Below the pieces are notes generated by a model, which saw only the letters and a program-made list of their open reading frames with translations, ran no database searches and had not been told where the DNA came from. A stretch of DNA of 8,940 bases, taken from Candidatus Zixiibacteriota bacterium. Its GTDB lineage: Bacteria; Zixibacteria; MSB-5A5; JAABVY01; JAHJOQ01. The position numbers and the translations under genes are program-made. Below are positions 1 to 4,789 of this stretch, piece by piece. Location of the stretch: contig DAOVLC010000035.1 in the NCBI GenBank assembly GCA_030631455.1, positions 1 through 8,940 of the forward strand, written 5' to 3'. Numbering within the stretch: the first letter of the stretch is position 1; every line of letters begins with the position of its first letter.

Positions 1-308
1 AAGATTATACGCTCTGGGTCGTACTTGCGCACTTCTTTTGCAAATTCGACAAAAGCCGTATGCAGCATCTCGTGGGTCAGGTCATCGCGTTCGCTCCGGC
101 TTGTTAGAGTGCCCAAATGGGGGACGATCTTTGGTCGATGCTCCGCGGCGTTTGGCAGATCCGCGCCCAGGTTGTATTCGTTGCCGAACTCCCACCCCCA
201 GATGGCGGGTGATTTGCGGTAGCGAGTGACCAGATCCCGAACGTATTGCTTCATAAACGCCGCGGTTTTGCTGTCGGATTTGCCCCATTGGTCCAGCGGC
301 TCGCCGAC
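1..308 (-). pseudogene. Glycoside hydrolase (clan GH-A, cellulase-like) fragment, 5'-truncated and running off the window
   Basis: The minus strand is open from base 308 to the window edge. It reads VGEPLDQWGKSDSKT, then FMKQYVRDLVTRY, then SPAIWGWEFGNEYNLGADLP, and ends at KYDPERII. The WEFGNE segment carries the Asn-Glu pair typical of the acid/base end of strand 4 in GH5-like TIM-barrel glycosidases; the IWGWEFGNEYN context fits bacterial cellulase-family hydrolases that cleave beta-glucans or related polysaccharides. Upstream in this frame the likeness fades near base 306, where the plus-strand recombinase remnant begins, and a TAG lies at 366-368. No plausible start codon or ribosome site precedes the conserved part. 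I therefore read it as lacking its N-terminal half, by a real rearrangement or an assembly join. The C-terminal part lies outside the window. The exact GH family is not resolved. Confidence 0.7.
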
Positions 309-779
309 GATGTCAACACGAAGCTGAAGGCGGTGCGACAATCCCCGGCGGAGAGAAGGGCGACGCTACTGCATCAGAAATCATCACTGAGCAAAGCCGT
401 CGAGAATCTGCTTGATGTTGCAGAGAAGGGGAGTCTCACAGAGTCTCTTAAGCAGCGGCTCTTGGCCAAGGAATCTCGACTCCAGTCTGTGAAGCGGGAA
501 CTGGCGAATCTATCCAACAGGAAATCGATTCCGGCCAGTGTAGACGCCGAGTGGGTCAAGCAGAAACTCTCTGGTTTGGGTGATCTATTGCAGAGGCACA
601 CCGAGTCGATGAGCGTGTTCCGTGCGACTCTGAGGAACATTTTCCCCGGCAAGCTCAACGTAAGAGCGGAAGAAGCCGATGGCAGGACGGTGTTCAGAAT
701 CAGCGGTAATGCGATGCCGCTAAATGCGCTTGGTGAAAGTGGACTTCCAATAGCTCAGTATAGCGGTGCAGGGACTTGA
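306..779 (+). pseudogene. Serine recombinase C-terminal remnant ending inside tRNA-Met
   Basis: This open frame matches the C-terminal third of large serine recombinases. It has a charged, leucine-rich coiled-coil stretch (about 324-530, including SSLSKAVENLLDVAEKG and LLAKESRLQSVKRELANL), then a short tail with FRATLRNIFPGKLNVR and GRTVFRISGNAMPLNAL. The N-terminal catalytic resolvase domain with its nucleophilic serine, the recombinase domain and the zinc ribbon are all absent. The frame stays open back to an ATG at 246, but bases 246-305 are the antisense of the glycosidase, so that start is not believable. The stop codon (777-779) and the preceding residues lie within the antisense of the tRNA 3' end, 19 bases of overlap. 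This is typical of an integrase abutting its own attachment site. It is probably inactive. Family assignment rests on pattern recognition of the coiled coil and tail. Confidence 0.65.
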
Positions 780-834
780 ACCCCGGACCCACGGATTATG
801 ATTCCGTTGCTCTAACCAACTGAGCTACACCGCC
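761..834 (-). tRNA. tRNA-Met (CAT), elongator type
   Basis: The complement folds as a complete 74-nt cloverleaf: acceptor GGCGGTG/CACCGCT, D arm GCTC/GAGC, anticodon stem ACGGA/TCCGT with loop ATCATAA (anticodon CAT), variable GGGTC, T arm CGGGG/CCCTG with loop TTCAAGT, and discriminator A. The first acceptor pair is G-U rather than G-C. CCA is not encoded; the following bases are TAC. The GGCGGTG acceptor and overall sequence resemble elongator Met tRNAs, not the initiator. A lysidine-modified Ile-CAT tRNA is the main alternative but fits less well. Its 3' end is shared with the serine recombinase frame, which suggests it served as an attachment site. Confidence 0.93.
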
Positions 835-895
835 ATTGTACGACACTGCTTAAGGCCTCTGCGATCAATGACCGCGAGCCTTTTTGCACACGTCG

Positions 896-923
896 AATCT
901 ACGTAATTATCGACAGTTGTCAA
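896..923 (-). promoter_or_regulatory. Sigma-70-type promoter of tRNA-Met
   Basis: On the minus strand a perfect -35 TTGACA (918-923) is followed after 16 bases by TAGATT (896-901; four of six match TATAAT). Transcription would start near 889, about 55 bases before the mature tRNA 5' end at 834, leaving a leader for RNase P to remove. The perfect -35 and the position are convincing; the -10 is moderate. Confidence 0.65.
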
Positions 924-980
924 GCGATTTGAGAGCTCAAGAGTGTATCCTCCACCTCTTTTAACGCTCAATCCTTCTCA

Positions 981-998
981 GGAAACACGGTCGTTTCC
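981..998. repeat. Perfect 6-bp inverted repeat downstream of the zinc-ribbon operon
   Basis: GGAAAC (981-986) and GTTTCC (993-998) flank a 6-base loop. The hairpin lies about 70 bases past the stop codon of the 160-aa zinc-ribbon gene, within the 235-base gap before the tRNA. Neither strand has a U-tract after it, so it is not a canonical Rho-independent terminator. A similar GAAACG/CGTTTC hairpin (1998-2013) follows the other minus-strand operon, so both may mark or stabilise transcript ends. I see no gene in the rest of 835-1069. Confidence 0.4.
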
Positions 999-1069
999 GT
1001 TTGGTGGAGTTCTTTTCGATAGTCCTTTGATTCGACGTTAGGCAGACTACGCCGCCGGAAGTCGATCCG

Positions 1070-1552
1070 TCACATATTGGGGTGGTGCGGATTGAAATCA
1101 CCTTTTGGATGGTTCTTCGGCATAAGCGGAGATTCGTGAGAATATTCGCCCTTCATTTTCTGGTTATTGAAGATCCGCATTCGCACTGTGAAATCCTGGC
1201 ATGCCTGACAGCGTGAAATGTTTTTGATCTTATCCCTCGGCACAACTCTCTTCGGCTTGTGACCCGGCGCGTATATCGGGCTGCCAACAACCGTGTGCCC
1301 CTGAGTGAAGTCGTTCTGATCATTCCACTTCACGCCTCGAATAATTGTTGCGTTTGTTTCATCATAGATCGTTGCGCCGGGGCAATTGACAAGAACAACA
1401 TCGGTCCCATCATGCCTCTTGTAGTCCGAAACGGCAGAAGAAAAGAAGTTATAGTATTCACCATACTTGTCGTTGCATTCAAGGCACATGAATATGCCTT
1501 TGAACTTACGCATCTGCTTTCCGCAGATCGCACAGATTCGCCCGTCCCCCAT
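1070..1552 (-). CDS. Zinc-ribbon protein of unknown function (160 aa)
   Basis: The protein opens with a CxxC-x12-CxxC zinc ribbon (C7, C10, C23, C26). It has a second CxxC at C115/C118 (RCQACQDF), a lone C57, and a His/Pro-rich C-terminus ending PHHPNM. There is no signal peptide or membrane segment, so it should be cytoplasmic. The ribbon probably binds one zinc ion; the second CxxC could complete a site in a dimer or with nearby histidines (H86, H98). The ATG at 1550-1552 is preceded by AAGGAG at good spacing, and that ribosome site overlaps the stop codon of the upstream 58-aa gene (9-base gap), so the two are almost certainly co-transcribed and translationally linked. I do not recognise a named family. 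Roles in nucleic-acid binding or metal buffering would be guesses. Confidence 0.8.
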   Translation of the reverse strand: MGDGRICAICGKQMRKFKGIFMCLECNDKYGEYYNFFSSAVSDYKRHDGTDVVLVNCPGATIYDETNATIIRGVKWNDQNDFTQGHTVVGSPIYAPGHKPKRVVPRDKIKNISRCQACQDFTVRMRIFNNQKMKGEYSHESPLMPKNHPKGDFNPHHPNM

Positions 1553-1561
1553 TTGATCTCC

Positions 1562-1738
1562 TTACCCGTTCAGACGAGTCTCAGGAAAATCGTAGCCGGC
1601 ACCATCTAACAACGGTTTCACACTGCTGCCCTTGATCTCGATCCGGCAGGATTCGCAGATGTACTTGCCGTTGATGTGTGTCAATGTCCCATTGCAGATA
1701 GGGCAATTGGTCTGCTTCGGTTTGCGGCGAAGCCTCAT
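1562..1738 (-). CDS. Small zinc-ribbon protein (58 aa), first gene of the operon
   Basis: This short gene starts at ATG 1736-1738, eight bases after AAGGAG (1747-1752), and ends at TAA 1562-1564. It begins MRLRRKPKQTNCPICNGTL and includes YICESC, giving C12-x2-C15-x12-C28-x2-C31. That spacing is identical to the N-terminal ribbon of the next gene, so the two ribbons may be paralogous or form matched modules. The N-terminus is strongly basic (R3, R5 and neighbouring K/R), which would suit nucleic-acid contact, and the C-terminal tail is acidic-to-neutral. No membrane segment is present. A longer reading frame in another phase covers the same bases but has no ribosome site and destroys the cysteine pattern. 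The predicted sigma-54 transcription start near 1772 gives a 34-base leader. Function unknown. Confidence 0.82.
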   Translation of the reverse strand: MRLRRKPKQTNCPICNGTLTHINGKYICESCRIEIKGSSVKPLLDGAGYDFPETRLNG

Positions 1739-1782
1739 CTCCCTCTCTCCTTCCTGTTAGAAATCGTGTCATGTAATACAAT

Positions 1783-1798
1783 TGCAACTCGTATGCCA
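1783..1798 (-). promoter_or_regulatory. Sigma-54 promoter of the zinc-ribbon operon
   Basis: The minus strand reads TGGCAT-ACGAG-TTGCA. It has the invariant GG and GC ten bases apart and one mismatch to the TGGCAC-N5-TTGCW consensus. The predicted start of transcription is about base 1772, giving a 34-base leader that contains the AAGGAG ribosome site of the 58-aa gene. The site is intergenic and correctly oriented. Confidence 0.75.
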
Positions 1799-1870
1799 CA
1801 TTAGTCTGAGGTGCGTAACCGCTTGTCACAATGAGGATTGCAGCGACGGCATCAGATACGGAGATCGATA

Positions 1871-1884
1871 ACTTCAGGTGAAGT
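1871..1884. promoter_or_regulatory. Palindrome ACTTCA-GG-TGAAGT, candidate enhancer for the zinc-ribbon promoter
   Basis: A 6-2-6 inverted repeat lies about 100-110 bases upstream of the predicted sigma-54 start of the zinc-ribbon operon, the usual distance for an NtrC-family activator dimer site. Which activator would bind it is unknown; the motif was not found in the other promoter regions here. Confidence 0.4.
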
Positions 1885-1997
1885 GTGGGAATGGGTCAAC
1901 ACTCTACACGTGCAAACCGTCACCGATAAACTTCTGCAATTGCCGCAAGAACCTATTGGCCTTCCCTGCGATGGCGACAAAGATCACTCTTCGAATC

Positions 1998-2013
1998 GAA
2001 ACGTGATCGTTTC
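1998..2013. repeat. GAAACG-TGAT-CGTTTC hairpin after the membrane-protein gene
   Basis: A perfect 6-4-6 inverted repeat sits 35-50 bases past the stop of the 107-aa membrane protein (minus strand). There is no U-tract, so intrinsic termination is doubtful. It resembles the GGAAAC/GTTTCC hairpin that follows the other minus-strand operon (981-998). Confidence 0.4.
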
Positions 2014-2047
2014 AAACAGGGGTGTGGTAGATGTAGTGAAACCTTAG

Positions 2048-2371
2048 TTAGTGCTTGAAAATAAAGAGGATAATAAAAAAGATACCTGCGATCGGCATAA
2101 TCTTGGCCGCTTCGAGCGCAGGAAACGCGTAAGTTATCACCAACGCTGATCCGATTGTCGGCACAACGACGAAGAAAGCGACACGAAGCAAAAACCTCAC
2201 GATTCCGTAGATCAGCAGAACCGTAGCGACTACACAGAAGAGGTAGATCAATGGAAGCGGGATCGCTCCCAGATGTTCAGTCATATACTGGTCGAACTGC
2301 TCCAGATACACTGACAGGTTCCCGAATCGAATCGGGAACTCCGATATGATTCTATCGATAAATTGTTCCAT
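2048..2371 (-). CDS. Small integral membrane protein, function unknown (107 aa)
   Basis: After an amphipathic N-terminal third (residues 1-36, with several acidic and aromatic residues) come three hydrophobic segments: about 38-58 (LIYLFCVVATVLLIYGI), 62-82 and 91-105. The protein ends in FKH directly after the last one. No enzymatic or transport motif is visible. It is the second gene of a two-gene unit: the 73-aa gene ends 18 bases upstream. The start at ATG 2369-2371 has only a weak G-rich element before it, so translation may depend on the upstream gene. Through that operon it would fall under the sigma-54 promoter at 2652-2667. I do not recognise a family; the membrane topology is inferred from hydrophobicity only. 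Confidence 0.75.
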   Translation of the reverse strand: MEQFIDRIISEFPIRFGNLSVYLEQFDQYMTEHLGAIPLPLIYLFCVVATVLLIYGIVRFLLRVAFFVVVPTIGSALVITYAFPALEAAKIMPIAGIFFIILFIFKH

Positions 2372-2389
2372 TGCCCAGCCGAGATACTG

Positions 2390-2611
2390 TTACAACTTAT
2401 CCTCAACAGGCTCGATTGTCAAGGAAGATTCTCCAACTCTCGACAAACCAACCATCCTCTGAGTCAGGAAATTCTGCGAGGTGATCCATTGCTGAGACAT
2501 CCGGAGAACCTCGTCCTGCGGAACCTCTGAAATCCAGTCGATCACGATTGAGTCGTATTGATCCCCTGAGACCGTTGCATCATCCATAGTTAGCGTAAAC
2601 TTGACTTTCAT
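2390..2611 (-). CDS. Small soluble protein, function unknown (73 aa)
   Basis: The protein begins MKVKFTLTMDDATVSGDQYD and ends EPVEDKL. It is acidic, has no cysteine or membrane segment, and its alternation suggests a small alpha/beta fold. The frame is open to another ATG at 2668, but that lies beyond the sigma-54 promoter (2652-2667), so a transcript from that promoter could not contain it. The start at 2609-2611 has AAGGTGG (2617-2623) five bases upstream and a 30-base leader from the predicted transcription start near 2641. It is the first gene of a unit with the 107-aa membrane protein. No family recognised. Its promoter-proximal position and strong ribosome site suggest substantial expression when RpoN-dependent transcription is on. 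Confidence 0.75.
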   Translation of the reverse strand: MKVKFTLTMDDATVSGDQYDSIVIDWISEVPQDEVLRMSQQWITSQNFLTQRMVGLSRVGESSLTIEPVEDKL

Positions 2612-2651
2612 CGCATCCACCTTTCTTGAAAGCGTCCCGCTCGTATGCATT

Positions 2652-2667
2652 TGCAAGGGCAGTGCCA
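2652..2667 (-). promoter_or_regulatory. Sigma-54 promoter, perfect consensus, of the 73-aa/membrane-protein operon
   Basis: The minus strand reads TGGCAC-TGCCC-TTGCA, an exact match to TGGCAC-N5-TTGCW with GG and GC ten bases apart. Predicted start of transcription is near 2641. Eleven specified bases matched in the right place and orientation make chance very unlikely. Confidence 0.88.
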
Positions 2668-2947
2668 TCAGAGGACAGAATTGACTTTGCGGTGAGATAC
2701 GTTACTTAAGCCATTATGCGCCATAAGGTACCGGCTCAGATAATATCCCGAACCCGTCTGTGGAGCCTTGAACAAAAGCGATCCCTCTGGAGCATTCTAT
2801 TGGGATGTCGCCATACACTGTCGGACTGCGGATGTGGTAACCGCATACCTGTCAACTGTTTCAATATGCAACCGGTCGGTTGGGCAGATTAGACCTTGGA
2901 ATCTCGCTTAACGCATGATATATATGCATTATGCACAGGTGAGGGCC
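2668..2947. other. Divergent intergenic region with an operator-like palindrome
   Basis: This 280-base region separates the minus-strand sigma-54 operon from the plus-strand cysteine-rich operon. It holds the inverted repeat TTATG-CGC-CATAA (2714-2726), about 75-85 bases upstream of the sigma-54 start and thus placed like an activator site. It also holds TCTGTGGAGC (2757-2766), a 10-mer that recurs at 8362-8371 upstream of the efflux gene, and a sigma-70-like promoter at its right end. A 58-codon plus-strand frame (2716-2892) lacks a ribosome site and is not called. Confidence 0.45.
2896..2924 (+). promoter_or_regulatory. Sigma-70-like promoter with extended -10 for the cysteine-rich operon
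   Basis: TTGGAA (2896-2901), a 17-base spacer and TATATA (2919-2924) preceded directly by TGA form a plausible extended -10 promoter. Transcription near 2931 would leave a short leader holding AGGTGAGG (2937-2944) before ATG 2948. Each hexamer matches consensus at four of six positions. No GG-N10-GC site serves this operon. Confidence 0.5.
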
Positions 2948-3829
2948 ATGCGCAAGATATATACAAACCTGTACAAACGACCCGACATATTCAGTTGTCC
3001 GCACTCGTCGCACCATCGATTCGGCGGTGTCGTGACGCCACACCATATTCTCAATGAGAAGAAATGTTATCCTGACGGATGCATGGTGTTCATCTGGAAA
3101 TGCCGTCTTCTCGACAAAGGACACGCCTGCCCGAAGAAGTTCAAACATGTCGGCAGGAAGTGTTTCAGTTGCAAACATTTCTTCGAGGAGAAATATCAGC
3201 AGCAACCGAAGCTGAAGATTTCGGACGAGGAGTTCATCAGTTTCAGATCTCGACTCGAAGACCTCGATTACTGGCTCGACACCATCGTCGGCAGAAAGAT
3301 TGAACTCGAAGCGACACTAAGGGCTGTGAAGCCTAATTTTAGAGCAATCGGAAGCCCGAAACGTCAGCGGTACCTGTTCACAAACTGGCTGGCGATATTC
3401 GACAGCGCCCATGTCAACTACGATCTTTTCGACGATGTCTGCTTCGCCAGGCTTTCGGATCGAACACAGGCAAGATTCAGATTCAGCGAAGGTGACCGTA
3501 TCCTGTGCCGTTCTGTTCCGACATTCGACAGAGGCCGGCTCGTTTTCACAAGGTTGCACAACATCGAAGTTACTGACGGTGGATACGAACCGGATTGGGA
3601 CAGGGCAGACGCTGAGGTGGCAGCGGCTACAGCTGTCACATTGAATATTCAGGCTGAGAAATGCCTCAGCTGCCGGTACGGCTGTCTTATTGACCGCAAT
3701 TATCGCGACAACCGCAACGGATCGAGATCTCTGCTCTGCCTCGCAGGACAGGAACTCCCGGAGGATTGCGTGTATCCATTGACAAAATATCTCGAAGGTC
3801 AAAAGAAGCCTGAAACGTATAAGTTGTGA
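2948..3829 (+). CDS. Cysteine-rich protein, probable metal or Fe-S binding, function unknown (293 aa)
   Basis: The protein has 14 cysteines in two groups. The N-terminal group is C17, C40, C45, C52, C61, C72 and C75 (the last pair in KCFSCKHF). The C-terminal group is C239-x2-C242-x3-C246 (CLSCRYGC), C264 and C274. Between them lie a charged helical stretch (about 90-125) and a probable beta-barrel-like part (about 155-210, with RFSEGDRI and TFDRGRLVF). CxxCxxxC is compatible with an iron-sulfur cluster, but zinc is equally possible. No signal peptide or membrane segment is seen, so it is likely cytoplasmic. I chose ATG 2948 over an in-frame ATG at 2915, which precedes the predicted transcription start; AGGTGAGG lies just before 2948. 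It leads an operon with the DUF6599 and DUF362 genes: its TGA ends eight bases before the preferred start of the next gene. No named family recognised. Confidence 0.8.
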   Translation: MRKIYTNLYKRPDIFSCPHSSHHRFGGVVTPHHILNEKKCYPDGCMVFIWKCRLLDKGHACPKKFKHVGRKCFSCKHFFEEKYQQQPKLKISDEEFISFRSRLEDLDYWLDTIVGRKIELEATLRAVKPNFRAIGSPKRQRYLFTNWLAIFDSAHVNYDLFDDVCFARLSDRTQARFRFSEGDRILCRSVPTFDRGRLVFTRLHNIEVTDGGYEPDWDRADAEVAAATAVTLNIQAEKCLSCRYGCLIDRNYRDNRNGSRSLLCLAGQELPEDCVYPLTKYLEGQKKPETYKL

Positions 3830-3837
3830 GGATTGAT

Positions 3838-4785
3838 TTGTCTAAGCGATTGTGTATATTACAGTATCTGATCATCGGCGTGTTGACAACCATTGCCAGC
3901 GCTGATGTCACCGTAGTGGTGGACTCAACAAATAAGGACAGTATGATAACGGATCTGCGACAGTTGTTGCCTGACGAATCTCTCGGTTGGACAGCGCAGG
4001 GTGAGATCAAGTTCTACGACCGCGAGTCGATCTTCGATTACATGAATGGCGCCGGCGAAGTCTACCGAATGTACGCCTATCGCGAAATGGTCGTGCAACG
4101 AATGGCCAATGAGGGGCAGCCGGAGATCACGGTTGAGCTTTTTGACATGAGCACGTCGGAGGATGCCTTCGGGATTTTCACCCATTCTCGCCTTAGCGAA
4201 GATACCAGCCCGGGTCAGGGAGCAACACATCAACCCGGCCTATTGTGTTTCTGGAAGAACCGCTACTTTGTCTGCATTACTGCAATGCGGGAGACTCCCG
4301 AGACTAAGAAAGCGGCGTATGATATTGCAGGCAAAATCGACAAGCTGATTCTGAACACAGGGCCGAAACCGGCGATATTGGAATGCCTGCCTCTGGACAG
4401 GCTGGATCAGTTGAGTGTTCGCTATTTCCATCTGTATACATCGCTGAACTACCATTACTACCTTGCCGACCAGAATATCTTGAAGCTCAACGAGAAGACC
4501 GAGGCCGTAATTGCCCAGTACGAGCCGCATCGGAGTTTCCTGATCTGCATCCGCTATCCCGATGAGAAACTCGCAAAAGAGGCAATGAGCAGTTTCAGAG
4601 AAGCATACATACCTGAGGCGGATAGCTCAGACCTCGCTCAGATCGAGGATGACAAGTGGGTGGCAGCCAAACTGGAATCGACATTTATCCTCCTTGCTCT
4701 TGATGCACCAACACAGGATTCAGCTATTAGTCTGATAAGAGCAGCGAAAGAAAGACTTGCGGATATAGATAACGAGGAGCCCTAA
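3838..4785 (+). CDS. DUF6599 family secreted protein (315 aa)
   Basis: An N-terminal signal peptide (SKRLCILQYLIIGVLTTIASA, likely cut after ASA) points to export. The mature part has the DUF6599 hallmark: FDYMNGAGEVYRMYAYREM, followed by ITVELFDMSTSEDAFGIFTH, i.e. a Y-N/D-G-x-E-hydrophobic-Y motif and an AFGIF motif. A second half with a similar alpha/beta rhythm (YFHLYTSLNYHYYL to the C-terminus) may be a repeat of the same fold. The biochemical role of the family is unknown. A GTG at 3826 overlaps the previous stop (GTGA) but has no ribosome site. The in-frame TTG at 3838 lies six bases after GAGG and gives a cleaner signal peptide, so I prefer it. Only four bases separate its stop from the DUF362 gene, so the two exported proteins are co-expressed and probably act together in the periplasm. 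Confidence 0.82.
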   Translation: MSKRLCILQYLIIGVLTTIASADVTVVVDSTNKDSMITDLRQLLPDESLGWTAQGEIKFYDRESIFDYMNGAGEVYRMYAYREMVVQRMANEGQPEITVELFDMSTSEDAFGIFTHSRLSEDTSPGQGATHQPGLLCFWKNRYFVCITAMRETPETKKAAYDIAGKIDKLILNTGPKPAILECLPLDRLDQLSVRYFHLYTSLNYHYYLADQNILKLNEKTEAVIAQYEPHRSFLICIRYPDEKLAKEAMSSFREAYIPEADSSDLAQIEDDKWVAAKLESTFILLALDAPTQDSAISLIRAAKERLADIDNEEP

Positions 4786-4789
4786 AGCC

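Larger units (their letters stand above)
1799..2047. other. Gene-free stretch upstream of the zinc-ribbon operon
   Basis: I find no convincing gene on either strand. A plus-strand frame of 69 codons spans 1838-2047, but it has no ribosome site, no recognisable motif and ends against the 3' end of a convergent gene. What the stretch does hold is the candidate enhancer palindrome (1871-1884) and a 16-base hairpin (1998-2013). Confidence 0.5.

Noticed and set aside
246..305. Recombinase frame starting at ATG 246 as an intact 177-aa gene
   Set aside because: Bases 246-305 are the antisense of the conserved glycosidase sequence, so the apparent N-terminus is accidental.
1581..1829. Minus-strand 82-codon frame overlapping the zinc-ribbon genes
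   Set aside because: The alternative phase (1562-1738) has a good ribosome site and a clear CxxC-x12-CxxC ribbon. The longer frame starts upstream of the predicted sigma-54 promoter and shows no motif.
1838..2047. Plus-strand 69-codon frame
   Set aside because: No ribosome site, no motif, and it runs straight into the 3' end of the convergent membrane-protein gene. It also spans a hairpin and a candidate enhancer.
2612..2668. N-terminal extension of the 73-aa protein to an ATG at 2668
   Set aside because: It would start upstream of a perfect sigma-54 promoter (2652-2667) and lacks a ribosome site; 2611 has AAGGTGG at the right distance.
2716..2892. Plus-strand frame of 58 codons with several cysteines (includes CRHTLSDCGCGN)
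   Set aside because: There is no ribosome site before the ATG, no recognisable domain, and it covers the regulatory region between two divergent operons. A frame of this length is plausible by chance.
2899..2911. GG-N10 spaced sequence before the cysteine-rich operon as a sigma-54 site
   Set aside because: The -12 position is AA instead of GC and the -24 box is poor; a sigma-70 extended -10 promoter fits better.
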